Shown here: positions 33,332 through 43,190 of the stretch, one piece after another | Numbering within the stretch: the stretch's first letter is position 1 | How the letters are laid out: each line of letters opens with the position of its first letter | Assembly (NCBI GenBank): GCA_030847615.1 | Contig: JAUMIR010000001.1 | Coordinates: 368,582,687 to 368,646,686, forward strand | DNA length: 64,000 nt | Reading direction: 5' to 3' | Source: Gambelia wislizenii | Lineage: Eukaryota > Chordata > Lepidosauria > Squamata > Crotaphytidae | Translations under genes and position numbers: made by a program | Notes under the pieces: model-generated | Seen by the model: only the letters and a program-made list of their open reading frames with translations | Told to the model about the DNA's origin: nothing | Database searches by the model: none

Positions 33332-36300
33332 ATGCAAGACTCTGAAGATAGTGGACGGCCTGAGCGTCGTTCTGCCCTAATAGCCCTTGAACTATCACGG
33401 CTTAATATTGACATCGCTGCTCTTAGTGAAGTTCGCTTCCATGAGGAAGGCAGCCTTAAAGAACATGGCGCCGGCTACACACTTTACTGGTCTGGCAAAC
33501 CCAAAACCGAAAAACATCTGTCAGGAGTAGGCTTTATGATTAAAAACTCCATTGCCTCCAAACTCGAAACCTTGCCAACAGGACACTCTGATCGCATTAT
33601 TTCCTTACGCCTCCCACATGTTGTTCTCTTTAGCATATATGCCCCAACTATGCAAGCTGACCCTGTAGAGAAAGACAAATTCTACACAGACCTACGCCAA
33701 CTCATACAAAAAGTCCCTGTAGAAGATAAAATTATTATCCTTGGTGACTTCAACGCCAGAGTAGGAAAGAACTCCGAAGCCTGGAAAGGTGTCTTAGGCA
33801 AGCATGGTGTTGGAAATTGCAATGATAACGGACGCCTCCTGCTAGAGTTCTGTGCAGAACAACAGCTGACTATTACAAACACAATCTTTCAGCAGAAAGA
33901 TAGCTTGAAGACAACCTGGATGCATCCCCGATCCAAACATTGGCACCTCATTGACTACGTTCTAGTCCGTCAGAGAGACATTCGTGATGTCCGTCATACC
34001 CGAGTGATGCCCAGTGCAGAATGCCAAACAGATCATCGCCTTGTCAGATGTAAACTAAATCTTCATCTTAAGTTCAAACCTAAGAGGGGTGGCATCTTAA
34101 AGAAGAGACTCCAAGTCAACAATCTTCAACAAGCTACCATGAGAGACAACTTCCAGGCAAATCTACAAACGAAACTTGAAGACCACCCTACAGATCCTTC
34201 TCCTACAGTGCTTTGGCAACATATCAAAAACAGTATCCTCCAGTCTGCAGAAGAATCCCTCGGGTTCTCCCACAAGAAAAATCAAGACTGGTTTGATGAA
34301 AACAACCAAGAGATCCAGGAACTGTTGGCAAGGAAGAGAGCTGCTCACCAGGCATACCTCGCCCAGCCAACCTGTCATGTAAGAAAAGCAGCTTTCCGCC
34401 TCACATGTAGCAAACTACAACAAAAACTCCGAGACATGCAGAACAAGTGGTGGATCAGTATAGCAGAAAAGACACAACGCTGTGCAGATCTGGGTGATCA
34501 TAGAGGATTTTATGAAGCTCTTAAAGCAGTGTTTGGACCTACTTACCAGGTCCAAAGCTCCTTATACAGTACAGATGGTCAAACATTAATTACTGATAAA
34601 GCCTCCATCCTAAATCGTTGGGCTGAACATTTTCAAAGTCTCTTTAGCGCCAACCGAGTAGTCCAAGCCTCAGCTATCCAAGATATGATACAAAAAACAA
34701 TGAAAAATGAATTGGACATAGCTCCCACTTTGGAAGAGACCTTTAAGGCCATACAGCAGATGAAAAACGGCAAGGCAGCTGGGATTGATGGAATCCCACC
34801 TGAAGTTTGGAAACACGGAGGTCATGCACTCCACGAAAAATTCCACGAATTCCTTGTGAATTGCTGGGAAAAAGGGGAACTGCCATCAGACCTCCGAGAT
34901 GCAGTCATCATCACCCTGTACAAGAAAAAAGGAGCAAAATCCGACTGCTCAAACTATCGAGGCATAACACTGCTCTCTATTGCTGGAAAAATCCTTGCAA
35001 GGATACTCCTGAACAGGTTAGTTCCTGCTATTGCAGAAGAACTTCTCCCTGAAAGCCAATGTGGCTTCAGAGCCAATAGGAGCACTACAGACATGGTATT
35101 TGCCCTTAGGCAACTGCAAGAAAAATGTAGGGAGCAGAACAAGGGTCTCTATGTAACATTTGTCGACCTCACCAAAGCCTTTGACACTGTAAGTAGAAAA
35201 GGTCTGTGGCAGATCCTGGAAAAACTAGGATGTCCCCCCAAATTCCTTAAAATGATTATCTTGCTACACGAGGGCCAGCGTGGTCAAGTCAGATATGGCG
35301 ATGCTCTTTCAGAGCCCTTTCTAATAACGAATGGAGTGAAGCAAGGTTGTGTTCTTGCACCAACTTTATTTACAATCTTCTTTAGCATGATGCTCCAAAG
35401 GGCTATGGCAGAGCTTGAAGAAGACGACGGCATCTATATACGCTACCGTACTGATGGTAGCTTGTTTAACTTAAGCCGTCTGAGGGCTCACACTAAGACT
35501 CTAAACTATCTAGTCCGTGAGCTGCTCTTCGCCGATGATGCTGCCCTTGTTGCCCACACAGAAGGAGCTCTGCAGCGCCTAACATCCTGCTTTGCAACAG
35601 CTGCAGAGCTGTTTGGGCTAGAAGTCAACCTGAAGAAAACAGAAGTTCTTTACCAGCCTGCACCACAGGACGAACACCACCATCCCCACATTGCCGTCGG
35701 CAAATCAGTGCTCAAGTCCGTTCAGCAGTTCACCTACCTGGGAAGCATCATCTCCTCAGATGCCAAGATTGACAAAGAGATCGATCACAGATTAGCAAAG
35801 GCATATAGTGCATTTGGAAGACTTCACAAAAGAGTCTGGAGCAATAAACACCTGAGGCAAAGCACAAAAATCAGTGTGTATAGAGCCATCGTACTGTCTA
35901 TCCTCCTTTATGGATCTGAAACATGGGTCACCTATCGCCACCACCTACGACTCCTCGAGCGCTTTCATCAGCGCTGTCTACGCACAATCCTAAATATACA
36001 CTGGACTGACTATGTGACGAATGTTGCTGTCCTTGAGCAAGCAGGGATCACCAGCATTGAGGCCATGATATTGAGAACACAGCTGCGCTGGGCAGGGCAC
36101 GTTTCTAGGATGGAGGACCATCGCCTCCCAAAAATACTACTCTACGGTGAACTCGCCACGGGTCAGCGTAAGAGGGGCGCTCCAAAAAAGCGATACAAAG
36201 ACTCCCTGAAACAACATCTCAGGCTTGGCCAAATTGATCACCAACAGTGGTCCGCCCTGGCCTCACATCGGGAGGCATGGAGACGCACTATCCACAATGC

Positions 36301-36490
36301 TGCAGCCTTATTTGAGAACTCACGACGAACAAGTCTTGAAGAGAAACGACAACGCAGAAAGAATCACAACCCAAAAGCATCACCCAAGGAGACCTTCTGC
36401 TGTGGTTTTTGCAACCGGACTTGTTTATCTCGGATTGGCCTTTTTAGTCATCAGCGCGCTTGCAGAAAACGCGGGATGAGTCCTTCCTGA
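33332..36490 (+). CDS. LINE endonuclease-reverse transcriptase polyprotein, 1052 codons
   Basis: The protein nicks target DNA and copies its own RNA there (target-primed reverse transcription). Endonuclease, residues ~1-240: metal-binding Glu in LSEVRF (E33), YAPT (103-106), GDFNARVG (D139, N141), IDYV (207-210), TDHRLV (D234, H235). Reverse transcriptase, ~470-800: NYRGITLLS (541-549), QCGFRANRST (576-585), motif A VDLTKAFD (D612), motif B KQGCVLAPTLF (670-680), motif C FADD (733-736), FTYLGS (800-805). A thumb-like region follows (RWAGHVSRMEDHRLPK, 919-934). The C-terminal finger is C1024-x2-C1027-x12-H1040-x3-C1044. All catalytic residues are present except that the first strand, ACWNIRT, lies just upstream of this ATG (33311-33331) in the same open frame, which is open from 33242. 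The true start is therefore probably upstream and non-AUG (for example CTG at 33302), or a lost ATG. Frames on other registers are shadows. Confidence 0.9.
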   Translation: MQDSEDSGRPERRSALIALELSRLNIDIAALSEVRFHEEGSLKEHGAGYTLYWSGKPKTEKHLSGVGFMIKNSIASKLETLPTGHSDRIISLRLPHVVLFSIYAPTMQADPVEKDKFYTDLRQLIQKVPVEDKIIILGDFNARVGKNSEAWKGVLGKHGVGNCNDNGRLLLEFCAEQQLTITNTIFQQKDSLKTTWMHPRSKHWHLIDYVLVRQRDIRDVRHTRVMPSAECQTDHRLVRCKLNLHLKFKPKRGGILKKRLQVNNLQQATMRDNFQANLQTKLEDHPTDPSPTVLWQHIKNSILQSAEESLGFSHKKNQDWFDENNQEIQELLARKRAAHQAYLAQPTCHVRKAAFRLTCSKLQQKLRDMQNKWWISIAEKTQRCADLGDHRGFYEALKAVFGPTYQVQSSLYSTDGQTLITDKASILNRWAEHFQSLFSANRVVQASAIQDMIQKTMKNELDIAPTLEETFKAIQQMKNGKAAGIDGIPPEVWKHGGHALHEKFHEFLVNCWEKGELPSDLRDAVIITLYKKKGAKSDCSNYRGITLLSIAGKILARILLNRLVPAIAEELLPESQCGFRANRSTTDMVFALRQLQEKCREQNKGLYVTFVDLTKAFDTVSRKGLWQILEKLGCPPKFLKMIILLHEGQRGQVRYGDALSEPFLITNGVKQGCVLAPTLFTIFFSMMLQRAMAELEEDDGIYIRYRTDGSLFNLSRLRAHTKTLNYLVRELLFADDAALVAHTEGALQRLTSCFATAAELFGLEVNLKKTEVLYQPAPQDEHHHPHIAVGKSVLKSVQQFTYLGSIISSDAKIDKEIDHRLAKAYSAFGRLHKRVWSNKHLRQSTKISVYRAIVLSILLYGSETWVTYRHHLRLLERFHQRCLRTILNIHWTDYVTNVAVLEQAGITSIEAMILRTQLRWAGHVSRMEDHRLPKILLYGELATGQRKRGAPKKRYKDSLKQHLRLGQIDHQQWSALASHREAWRRTIHNAAALFENSRRTSLEEKRQRRKNHNPKASPKETFCCGFCNRTCLSRIGLFSHQRACRKRGMSPS

Positions 36491-36491
36491 A

Positions 36492-36507
36492 TCTTCGTTT
36501 GCGAAGA
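36492..36507 (+). promoter_or_regulatory. 3' terminal stem-loop of the LINE
   Basis: TCTTCG, loop TTTG, CGAAGA directly follows the stop codon and lies about 10 nt from the 3' end. A 3' RNA hairpin is a plausible recognition site for the element's own reverse transcriptase (inference). Confidence 0.5.
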
Positions 36508-36517
36508 AAAGCCAGAG

Positions 36518-36527
36518 AATGGGTCAC
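36518..36527. repeat. right target site duplication of the LINE
   Basis: Exact copy of the AATGGGTCAC at 32524-32533. Confidence 0.9.
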
Positions 36528-36607
36528 ATACTGCAACTCCATCTAAGCTTTCTGGGTCTGAGAGTGTGGCCTTCCACTCATCCTTTGACAATGATTCCTT
36601 TGAAGCA

Positions 36608-37684
36608 GTTACGCAAAACCTTCATGTCCGTGGAAAATCCACACATGAACTGATCTTACAGTGGGGAATTAATAACAACTCAAATGGATGTGCAAAAGGC
36701 TGCATAATATTCGGAATCTTGTGCCCTATGTCTACGGTTGGAGTCAGGAAGAATACAAAGTAAGAGGTCCAGAACAACTGATGACACTTTATTAAACTGA
36801 ATTAAAAGCATTCACACACCACAAGCATTCATTTATCAAGCAAACAAGATTATTAGAGTAAGGCAGAAAATAGTTAGGAACTGGATTGGATTAAGGCTTT
36901 GGAGAAATACTGCACCTGATCACAAAGCTAGGTCCTCCTCACAAGGAGTGGAATTATTCTTGAGCACCAGCAAACTGTTGCAATGGAAAAGTGGGGTGGG
37001 TAGAACTTGGAAGAAAAAATTAGGGTTAAAGGAACTGGGATGAGAGCACCAGCCTCAGCTTGGAAGCTGCCCAGGGGTCCAAGAGGTGTTAGCGGGATTT
37101 GGGAAAGGAGGAAGGTTCGGAGAGGGGAGAGGTAGGGATGGGACAGAGTTACAATTAGGGAGTTGAACCCAAAAAACTGATTTTTCCAGTGTTTTTTTAT
37201 AGGAAAATAGCACTTTGAAGGTGCAATTCAAATAAAATAAACATTTGTGTTCAGATAGTTTCAAATAACATGAACAAAGGAATTCTGGGCTAGCTAGGAA
37301 CTGGAAAATAGGGGTGATATGGTATCTGGAGACTGACAGGCAACACTCCTTTGTCTTGCAGATATGTTGGTGATAGCATGATTTGCAGAACAATGAATCT
37401 ACTAACTGTACAGATGGATGTCTGCCTTTCTCGGGCAGGAAGCAGGAGGAACCTTCTCCATTGCAAAGGAGATGCTGGTTGTCTGTACTGAGGTGTGAAT
37501 GTTGGATAATTTATGGGGTCCCTCTCTGAGGCTTGATAAGTGTTACCCTTAGCTTGACTCTTTCTGGCCAGCCTGTGGAAGGCCTGTGTTAGGCCAAATT
37601 GGTATCAAAAACTATTGCCAATTAAAAGGTGAACCAAGTTGGAGAATGCTGGGTGTTTCAGTCAGGGATGCTGGGTTGTTACAC
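36608..37684 (-). repeat. LTR-like repeat, copy 1
   Basis: This ~1.08 kb block aligns by eye with 39277-40609: TTACGCAAAACC start, CAATGGGGAATTA, GTAAGGCAG, GGTGTGAATGTT, GGCCAAATTG and a GTTACA-type end. In minus orientation it begins near TGTAACAACCCAGC and carries AATAAA (plus coordinates 36788-36793), which is the layout of a long terminal repeat. No internal coding region adjoins it, so if an LTR it is solo. The target duplication is not identified. Confidence 0.5.
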
Positions 37685-38452
37685 TTCTTCTCCTAGCCCT
37701 CAGGCATGCAGAAAAATAAGAATAGAGGAACATAAGACTAGAAGAACTATATGGCAGATGCACTTCAAGAACTGTAGTCAGCATCCAGCAGAGGCAGGGA
37801 CATTGGAAGATTAAGGTCTGCCAGCCTTTTTAAAGACTTTGGTTGACTCTGTCCTGTGTTTTGCTCCCCTGGGACAACAGTACTTTGTGTAATAATACTT
37901 AAGCCACCATCTCTTCTTACACACTGTGTTATCCAAGGACCTTGCCTATTGTGAACCTATGTCTGATCTGCTTTGATCACATTTACCTGATGTGACTCTA
38001 CATGAAGTGACCTAGAAAAACCAGTGAGTGCCTGTGGCTGCTGTCTGCTTCCCCTGGGTTTCACATCAAGTCAGGAGACCATGCTGACTTCTGAGGCCTC
38101 TCCTTGACAACAAGGTCTTAGCTTAAATGTACAAGCCACAGCTATAAGAGCTGCATTACAACTTACCTTCAATGAAGTACTGCTTGAATGAAGTACTGAT
38201 TATCCCATTTGAGGTTAGGGTCAGAAATGACATAACTTCAAATATTAAGTAATAAACCTATACAAGTAAGATAGTGCATTAAATATCACAATGCCAAACA
38301 ATGATACACACATTTATAGTAGGTCAAAATAGGTTAGGGACATGATAATGACAGTAGACAGTTAACCAGACAATTAACTCCCTGGGTCTAGGAGCTGGAT
38401 AATTTACTCATCCTCATCCACAAGCACTATCACTACCACAGGCTGAGCAACT
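37685..38452. other. no recognisable feature
   Basis: Unassigned sequence. Confidence 0.4.
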
Positions 38453-38790
38453 TCATACCCTTGAACTGTTCTGATTTGGCAGGAACAATCCTGATTAATC
38501 CTCTGTCACCCCACTTTTTCAGCTGTTTTAAACTGTCTCAGCTTTTCTCTCTTCCTCTTCTTTTCTCCCTTTATCCTCAGCTTACTTCAGTTGCTGCAAA
38601 CTGAGTTCAAAACGAATTTGAAATCCCTTAACTCAGCAGGAGGGAGAGGAGAAGAGGGAGTAGAATACTGCCCTCCCCTGTAGACTCAAGCAAAAGCAAA
38701 CTGTGGGAGCATTTCCTCATTAATAACTTTGGCATCTTGAGCACACTCTGACATTGCATGGTTATCATCTGTGAAATGTTAGAGGATATG
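38453..38790. mobile_element. repeat family O, near-complete copy
   Basis: Parallel to 27273-27620: CTGATTTGGCAGG, GATTAATCCTCTGTC, GTTGCTGCAAACTGAGTTC, GCACACTCTGACATTG and ATCTGTGAAATGTTAG. Confidence 0.65.
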
Positions 38791-39109
38791 TGACACTAAT
38801 AGGTCCAGGTGCCAATTTTCCATCCCAGGGGCCTGCCATATAGTCCACCGACCCTTAGTGGTGAAATCAGAAGTGATCAGAAATCTAGTTAAGTTGTCCC
38901 CCCGCCTCAAAACAAGAAACATGTGCTTCCTTCAGGCTCCTGGAAGTATGATTCTCTGCTTTCTATGTTAAATATTCTGTGTTGGGGGCTCCAGAAGGTT
39001 TTTAAAATGGGTGAGCAGGCCATGTGCTGTCCACAGGGCATTTGTCAGCCTTCCTTGCCCTACGGAGAGAAGTTTGTATTTTAGGGGAGGCTCTTAGCCT
39101 AAATATCCT

Positions 39110-39276
39110 AAAGACACCAGAGTCTGTCTGATTTTGGAAGCTAGCAGGGTCATCCCTGGTTAGTACTTGGATGGGAGACCACCAAGGAATATCAGGTGCT
39201 GTAGACTATACTTCAGAGGAAGGAACTGGAAAAACCACCACTGAGTATTCCTTGCCTAAGAAAACCCTATGAAATT
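39110..39276 (+). mobile_element. 5S-rRNA-derived SINE, 5' part
   Basis: Carries the 5S control region (GTCTGATTTTGGAAGCTAGC and GGTTAGTACTTGGATGGGAG) followed by CACTGAGTATTCCTTGCC and AAAACCCTATGAAATT. At 39277 the SINE breaks off into an LTR-like repeat and resumes at 40610. Confidence 0.85.
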
Positions 39277-39495
39277 GTTACGCAAAACCTACATGTCCAT
39301 GGAAAAGGTCCACACATGTAGCAGTCTTACAATGGGGAATTATTAGCAATGTGAGAGGCTGCATAACTTACGGGATCTTTTAACCTATATATACCAGTGG
39401 AACGTAGGAAAAACATGGAGCAAGAGACCAAAAAAACCCTGAAGAAACCTTACTGAACTGTTTAAACTGCATTCATACACACAAGCATTTGTCAA

Positions 39496-39536
39496 GTGCA
39501 CACATGTGCACGCGCGTGCACACACACACACACATG
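39496..39536. repeat. 41-bp perfect alternating purine-pyrimidine tract
   Basis: GTGCACACATGTGCACGCGC continuing into a (CA)n run alternates purine and pyrimidine without a break, a classic Z-DNA-prone sequence. It is flanked by a TGTGCAC inverted repeat. Confidence 0.8.
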
Positions 39537-40265
39537 ACTATCGAAGTAAGGCAGCAAATAGGAGTGGATCAGATTAAGACTTTGGGGGCTATACTGCACT
39601 TGATCCTGGAGAAGAGGTCTCTTTGGGTGTAACGGCAAGCTGATGCACCCAAAGTGGGAATTATAGTGGGTAGTTAAAGTTATGGAAAGCATGAATGAAG
39701 CACCTGTTTGGCAGGAGATGGCCAGGGCTCAAGGAGCATTAGCAGGGTTTGGAGAGAGAGAGAGAGAAAGGGGGGGGTGGAAGGTGGTTCAGGTTGGCTT
39801 GTGGGGGTGGAGTCAGGGAGGTCTGAGTGCACTGAACAGACTTTCCCCAAGAGGTTTTAAAGAAAAAATCTCTTTGAAGGTGCAATCTAGAGAAAAGAAA
39901 CATTTGTCTTCAGATGGTTCCCAATGATTAAAACAAAGGTATTCCAGACTAGCCAGCAACTCGGAAATGGGGGTACCTTTGAATCAGGTGATTGACAGAC
40001 CACCTTCCTTTGACTTGCAAATTTGTAGATGATGAGCAGATTTAGCATAGCAATGAAAACTCCCAATTGTATAGAATGGATGTCTGCCTTTTCAGACATG
40101 AGACAGGAAGAACCTTTTCTACATCTAAAGAGATGTTGACTGGTTGTGTCAAGGTGTGAATGTTTGGGAAATTTGAGGGGCATCTTCTAGCTTAGTATAT
40201 GCTAGTCCCACCATTCCTCTGTTTCCCATCAGCCTATGAAAGACCCAGGTTGGCCAAATTGATAT

Positions 40266-40548
40266 CAAACTATTTATTTATTTATTTATTTATACATACC
40301 CCTCTCTTCAGCCACAAATTGGCTTACAAATTGCTTTAAGCAATAGCAATTTACACATCTACACTACATTAAGCAGTTTCCGATGTGTGTTAGCTAATTG
40401 CCCCCACAAGCTGGGTACTCATTTTACTGATCTACGAAAGGATGGAAAGCTGATTGAACCTTGGAGCCCGCTGGAATCGAACTTGCAACGTGGTGACTTG
40501 CAGTACTGGCATTTAAGCACTGAGCCACCAGGCTCACCACTTGATTGT
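40266..40548 (-). mobile_element. LINE 3' module plus tRNA-like repeat inside LTR copy 2
   Basis: Starts with a (TTTA)n array and GGCTTACAAATTGC, the minus-strand form of the LINE 3' module. It continues to GGAATCGAACTTGCAACG and AAGCACTGAGCCACCAGG, which read on the minus strand as tRNA-like B- and A-box sequence. Absent from the sister repeat, so a later insertion. Confidence 0.55.
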
Positions 40549-40609
40549 AAGTGAATCAAGGTGGGAGATGATAGGTTTTTCAGTTGGGGATGATGAGTAT
40601 TATTACAAC

Positions 40610-40654
40610 ATTCACGGGGTTGCCATAAGTCAACAAACACATATATACACAAAC
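40610..40654 (+). mobile_element. 5S-rRNA-derived SINE, 3' part
   Basis: ATTCACGGGGTTGCCATAAG and TCAACAAACACATA complete the SINE broken at 39276. The intact relative at 32118-32345 has the same continuous order. Confidence 0.8.
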
Positions 40655-42390
40655 AATCTGGAATACCCCCATAGATACTATATGTATTGCCTCTGGCCAG
40701 CTCCCATGTTGTTGCTCTAGTCAGCTGTCCCGACTACAGCTGGAGTGGATCCCATAGACATTGATATGTATTTAAAAGGGAATGTATATCTGAGGATATT
40801 ACATCTAAATTAACTGCAGGGTCTTGGTTCCAGGTTCCTACAGTGCTGTCTAGTAGAATTTTCATCTTGACATTTCCACATGAATTTCTGAGGCAGTTTA
40901 AATGAGCAGTGTTGCTTACTCCTAAGTATAAACAATGATTTAATGATGTTGCTCTTTTTCCATTTCCAGCGTGACCATTTTGAATGCCTGTTTAAGCATC
41001 CTTTTCTAAAGAACTTAAAGTGAAGGATGAACTAAAACCCTCTGTGGATTACAACCAAGAGGCAATTCTGTTGTTCACAATACTCTAGTGAGACTTTCAA
41101 GTTCAGAGATTAGTAGCACATCAGTACTCAGCTATGCCCAGAAGAGTGGCAGAAATGGCAGTTCTGGCAATGAATTATCGATGAGTGACTCTATGTCTTT
41201 TTTCAAATAATGTATGAAGCTGGCTATGAGTTCAGTGACAAGATTCAACCTGTAGCAGTGTGGTGTTAACATGCAGTCATAATGGTGCATTTAAAATCAT
41301 AACCTACCAGATAATTGAATGTGTGTCAGGTAAGGGTAATTTGGGTGCATATGAACCAGACATATAGTTTTTAATCAAAGGTGATTTGCAGGGTTGATTA
41401 CAACCTAGGTTCTTGGTAGAATTCTTGTGTGTGAGTGGATACTGCATCAATGACAATTTTAGAAATTAGATTTTATTTTGTTTTTTTACTACTAAGAAGG
41501 GGTTAGGAAATTTCTGCTTTTTCATTAATTTGGGTTTGCTCAGTTTGCACCGAGTTCCTGAGGATCAAGGTGGGAAATGGTTGCGATGGGCTGTTCTGTA
41601 AATTTGAAATTCTTTCACTTAAAAAAAAGGCCACATTTTATTGCAGCTAAACTCATAGGATCCACACAGGCAGAGGTTGCACTAGCAAATGCAGCATACA
41701 CTGTACAGTGGGATAATATATTTAGCAGTTACTGCTTGAGCCATAGGTAGAATTTACATTTAGAAACAAAAGTAAATAAATAAATGTGAGATGTAATGTG
41801 AGAATAGATTAATGAATGTAATTCAGTTTTTTTTTAAAAAAATCTGAAACAACTCAGGGTATGACATTTGCAGCAGATATTACTGTACAGTCATTCACGG
41901 TTCCCATAGATCGGCTCTGCTCTCTGCCCTTCCCAAATCATGTCTTATCTCAGCCCAAAGAAGAGAACATAGAAAAGTCAAAGGTAGACAAGACGAAGAA
42001 AGGGAAAAGGATGAGGATTTGTGCTGTAGCTTCTTCTTGCAGATTCTTTGTAACCTACAGGAGTTTCTTTTCTGAGTCAAGTAGCAACTGTGGGAAGGGG
42101 GAGATTTTCATTTGGCCATTGTGACCTAGAAATGCAGCCCAGGACATGTTTCAGGGCCTTCTGATGTTCTGTTACCGTACTTTGTTCACAAAGGACAGGA
42201 AATGAGCCAAAAGGCAACTCAATTAGAATTCTCTTCTTACAGGCATTTTTATGCTTAGTTGACCACTAAAATAGACTCTTCTATTTTTGCGAAAGGAACA
42301 GGGGAGGGATTGGCTAAACCCGACTTTCCAGCCCCATTTACCCTACCTACCCCCTGCAGTTATGTAGAGTGCACAACAGAGGATCAGAAT
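40655..42390. other. no recognisable gene or repeat family
   Basis: Unassigned; open frames here are short and lack motifs. Confidence 0.45.
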
Positions 42391-43190
42391 TCAAAATGAT
42401 CTTAACAGATTAGAAAGCTTGCCAAAACTAACAAAATGAATTTCAACAGGGATAAATGTAGGATATTACACTTGGGCAGTAAAAATATAGAATGGGTGAC
42501 ACCTGGTTTGATGGCAGTACATGCAAAAGGGTTCTAGAAGTCTTAGTGGATCACAAGCCGAACATGAGTCAGCAGTGTGATGCAGCAGCCAGGAAAGCCA
42601 ATGTGATTCTAGGCTGCATCGATAGGAGTATAGTGTCTAGATCAAGGGAAGCAATAGTGCTACTCTATTCTGCTTTAGTCAGACCTCACGTGGAATACTG
42701 TGTCCAGTTCTGGGCACCACAATTCAAGAAGGATATTAACAAGCTGGAATGTGTCCAGAGGAGGGTGACCAAAATGGTTAAAGGTCTGGAAGCCATGCCC
42801 CATAAGGAGCAGCTTAGGGAGCTGGACATGTTTAGCCTGGAGAAGAGAAGGTTAAGAGGGACATGACAGCCATGTTTAAATATTTCAAGGGCTGTCATAC
42901 TGAGGATGGAGCAATCTTGTTTTCTGCTGCTCCAGAGACTAGGACATGGAGCAATGGACACAAACTACAGGAAAAGATATTCCACCTAAACATTAGGAAG
43001 AACTTCCTGACAGTAAGAACTGTTCGGAAGTGAAATGCACTGTCTTAGAGTGTGGTGGAGACTCCTTCTTTGGAGGTCTTTAAACACAGGCTGGATGGCC
43101 ATCTTTTGGGAATGATTTGATTGTGTATTCTTGCAGGGCAGGAGGTTGGACTGGATGACCCTTGTGGTTTCTTCCAACTCTATGATTCTA
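42391..43190 (+). pseudogene. CR1 LINE ORF2 C-terminal part with 3' tail
   Basis: Begins in the region after the FADD box (TKMNFNRDKCRILHLG-like wording). It continues through AARKANVILGCIDRSIVS, VEYCVQFWAPQFKKD and VQRRVTKMVKGLEAMP in a 124-codon frame (42492-42866). It then frameshifts into the last ~80 codons and ends in CCAACTCTATGATTCTA at ~43190. 5'-truncated, as usual for CR1. Confidence 0.9.

Larger units (their letters stand above)
32534..36517 (+). mobile_element. full-length APE-type non-LTR retrotransposon (Vingi/ingi- or RTE-like), intact
   Basis: The 3984-bp element is bounded by an exact 10-bp duplication. It has a ~0.8 kb CpG-rich 5' leader and one long frame encoding endonuclease, reverse transcriptase and a C-terminal C2HC finger. 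After the stop codon only 27 nt follow, containing a 6-bp hairpin (TCTTCG/CGAAGA) and no poly(A). The leader starts with a CCTCTCC that can pair with GGAGAGAGG at 32561-32569. A short 3' UTR and a single EN-RT frame fit RTE- and ingi/Vingi-type elements. The C-terminal finger favours ingi-related Vingi, known from lizards. The clade call is from memory of motifs. Lack of stops suggests a recent insertion, possibly still active. Confidence 0.85.
39277..40609 (-). repeat. LTR-like repeat, copy 2, inserted in a 5S SINE
   Basis: Homologous to 36608-37684 over its whole length, but carrying an extra ~280 bp (about 40266-40548) absent from copy 1. Its insertion splits a 5S SINE cleanly. ATT flanks both sides (39274-39276 and 40610-40612), although exact ends are ambiguous by a few bases. 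Confidence 0.55.

Noticed and set aside
33484..35142. Shorter open frames on both strands inside the LINE
   Set aside because: Shadows of the 1052-codon frame in other registers.
39110..39225. Possible 5S rRNA gene (also 32235-32340, minus strand)
   Set aside because: Substitutions and small deletions in the 5S part, a SINE body and tail attached, and no terminator T-run. These are 5S-derived SINEs.
40460..40548. Possible tRNA gene on the minus strand
   Set aside because: Only box-like fragments remain with no cloverleaf. It fits a degraded tRNA-derived repeat.
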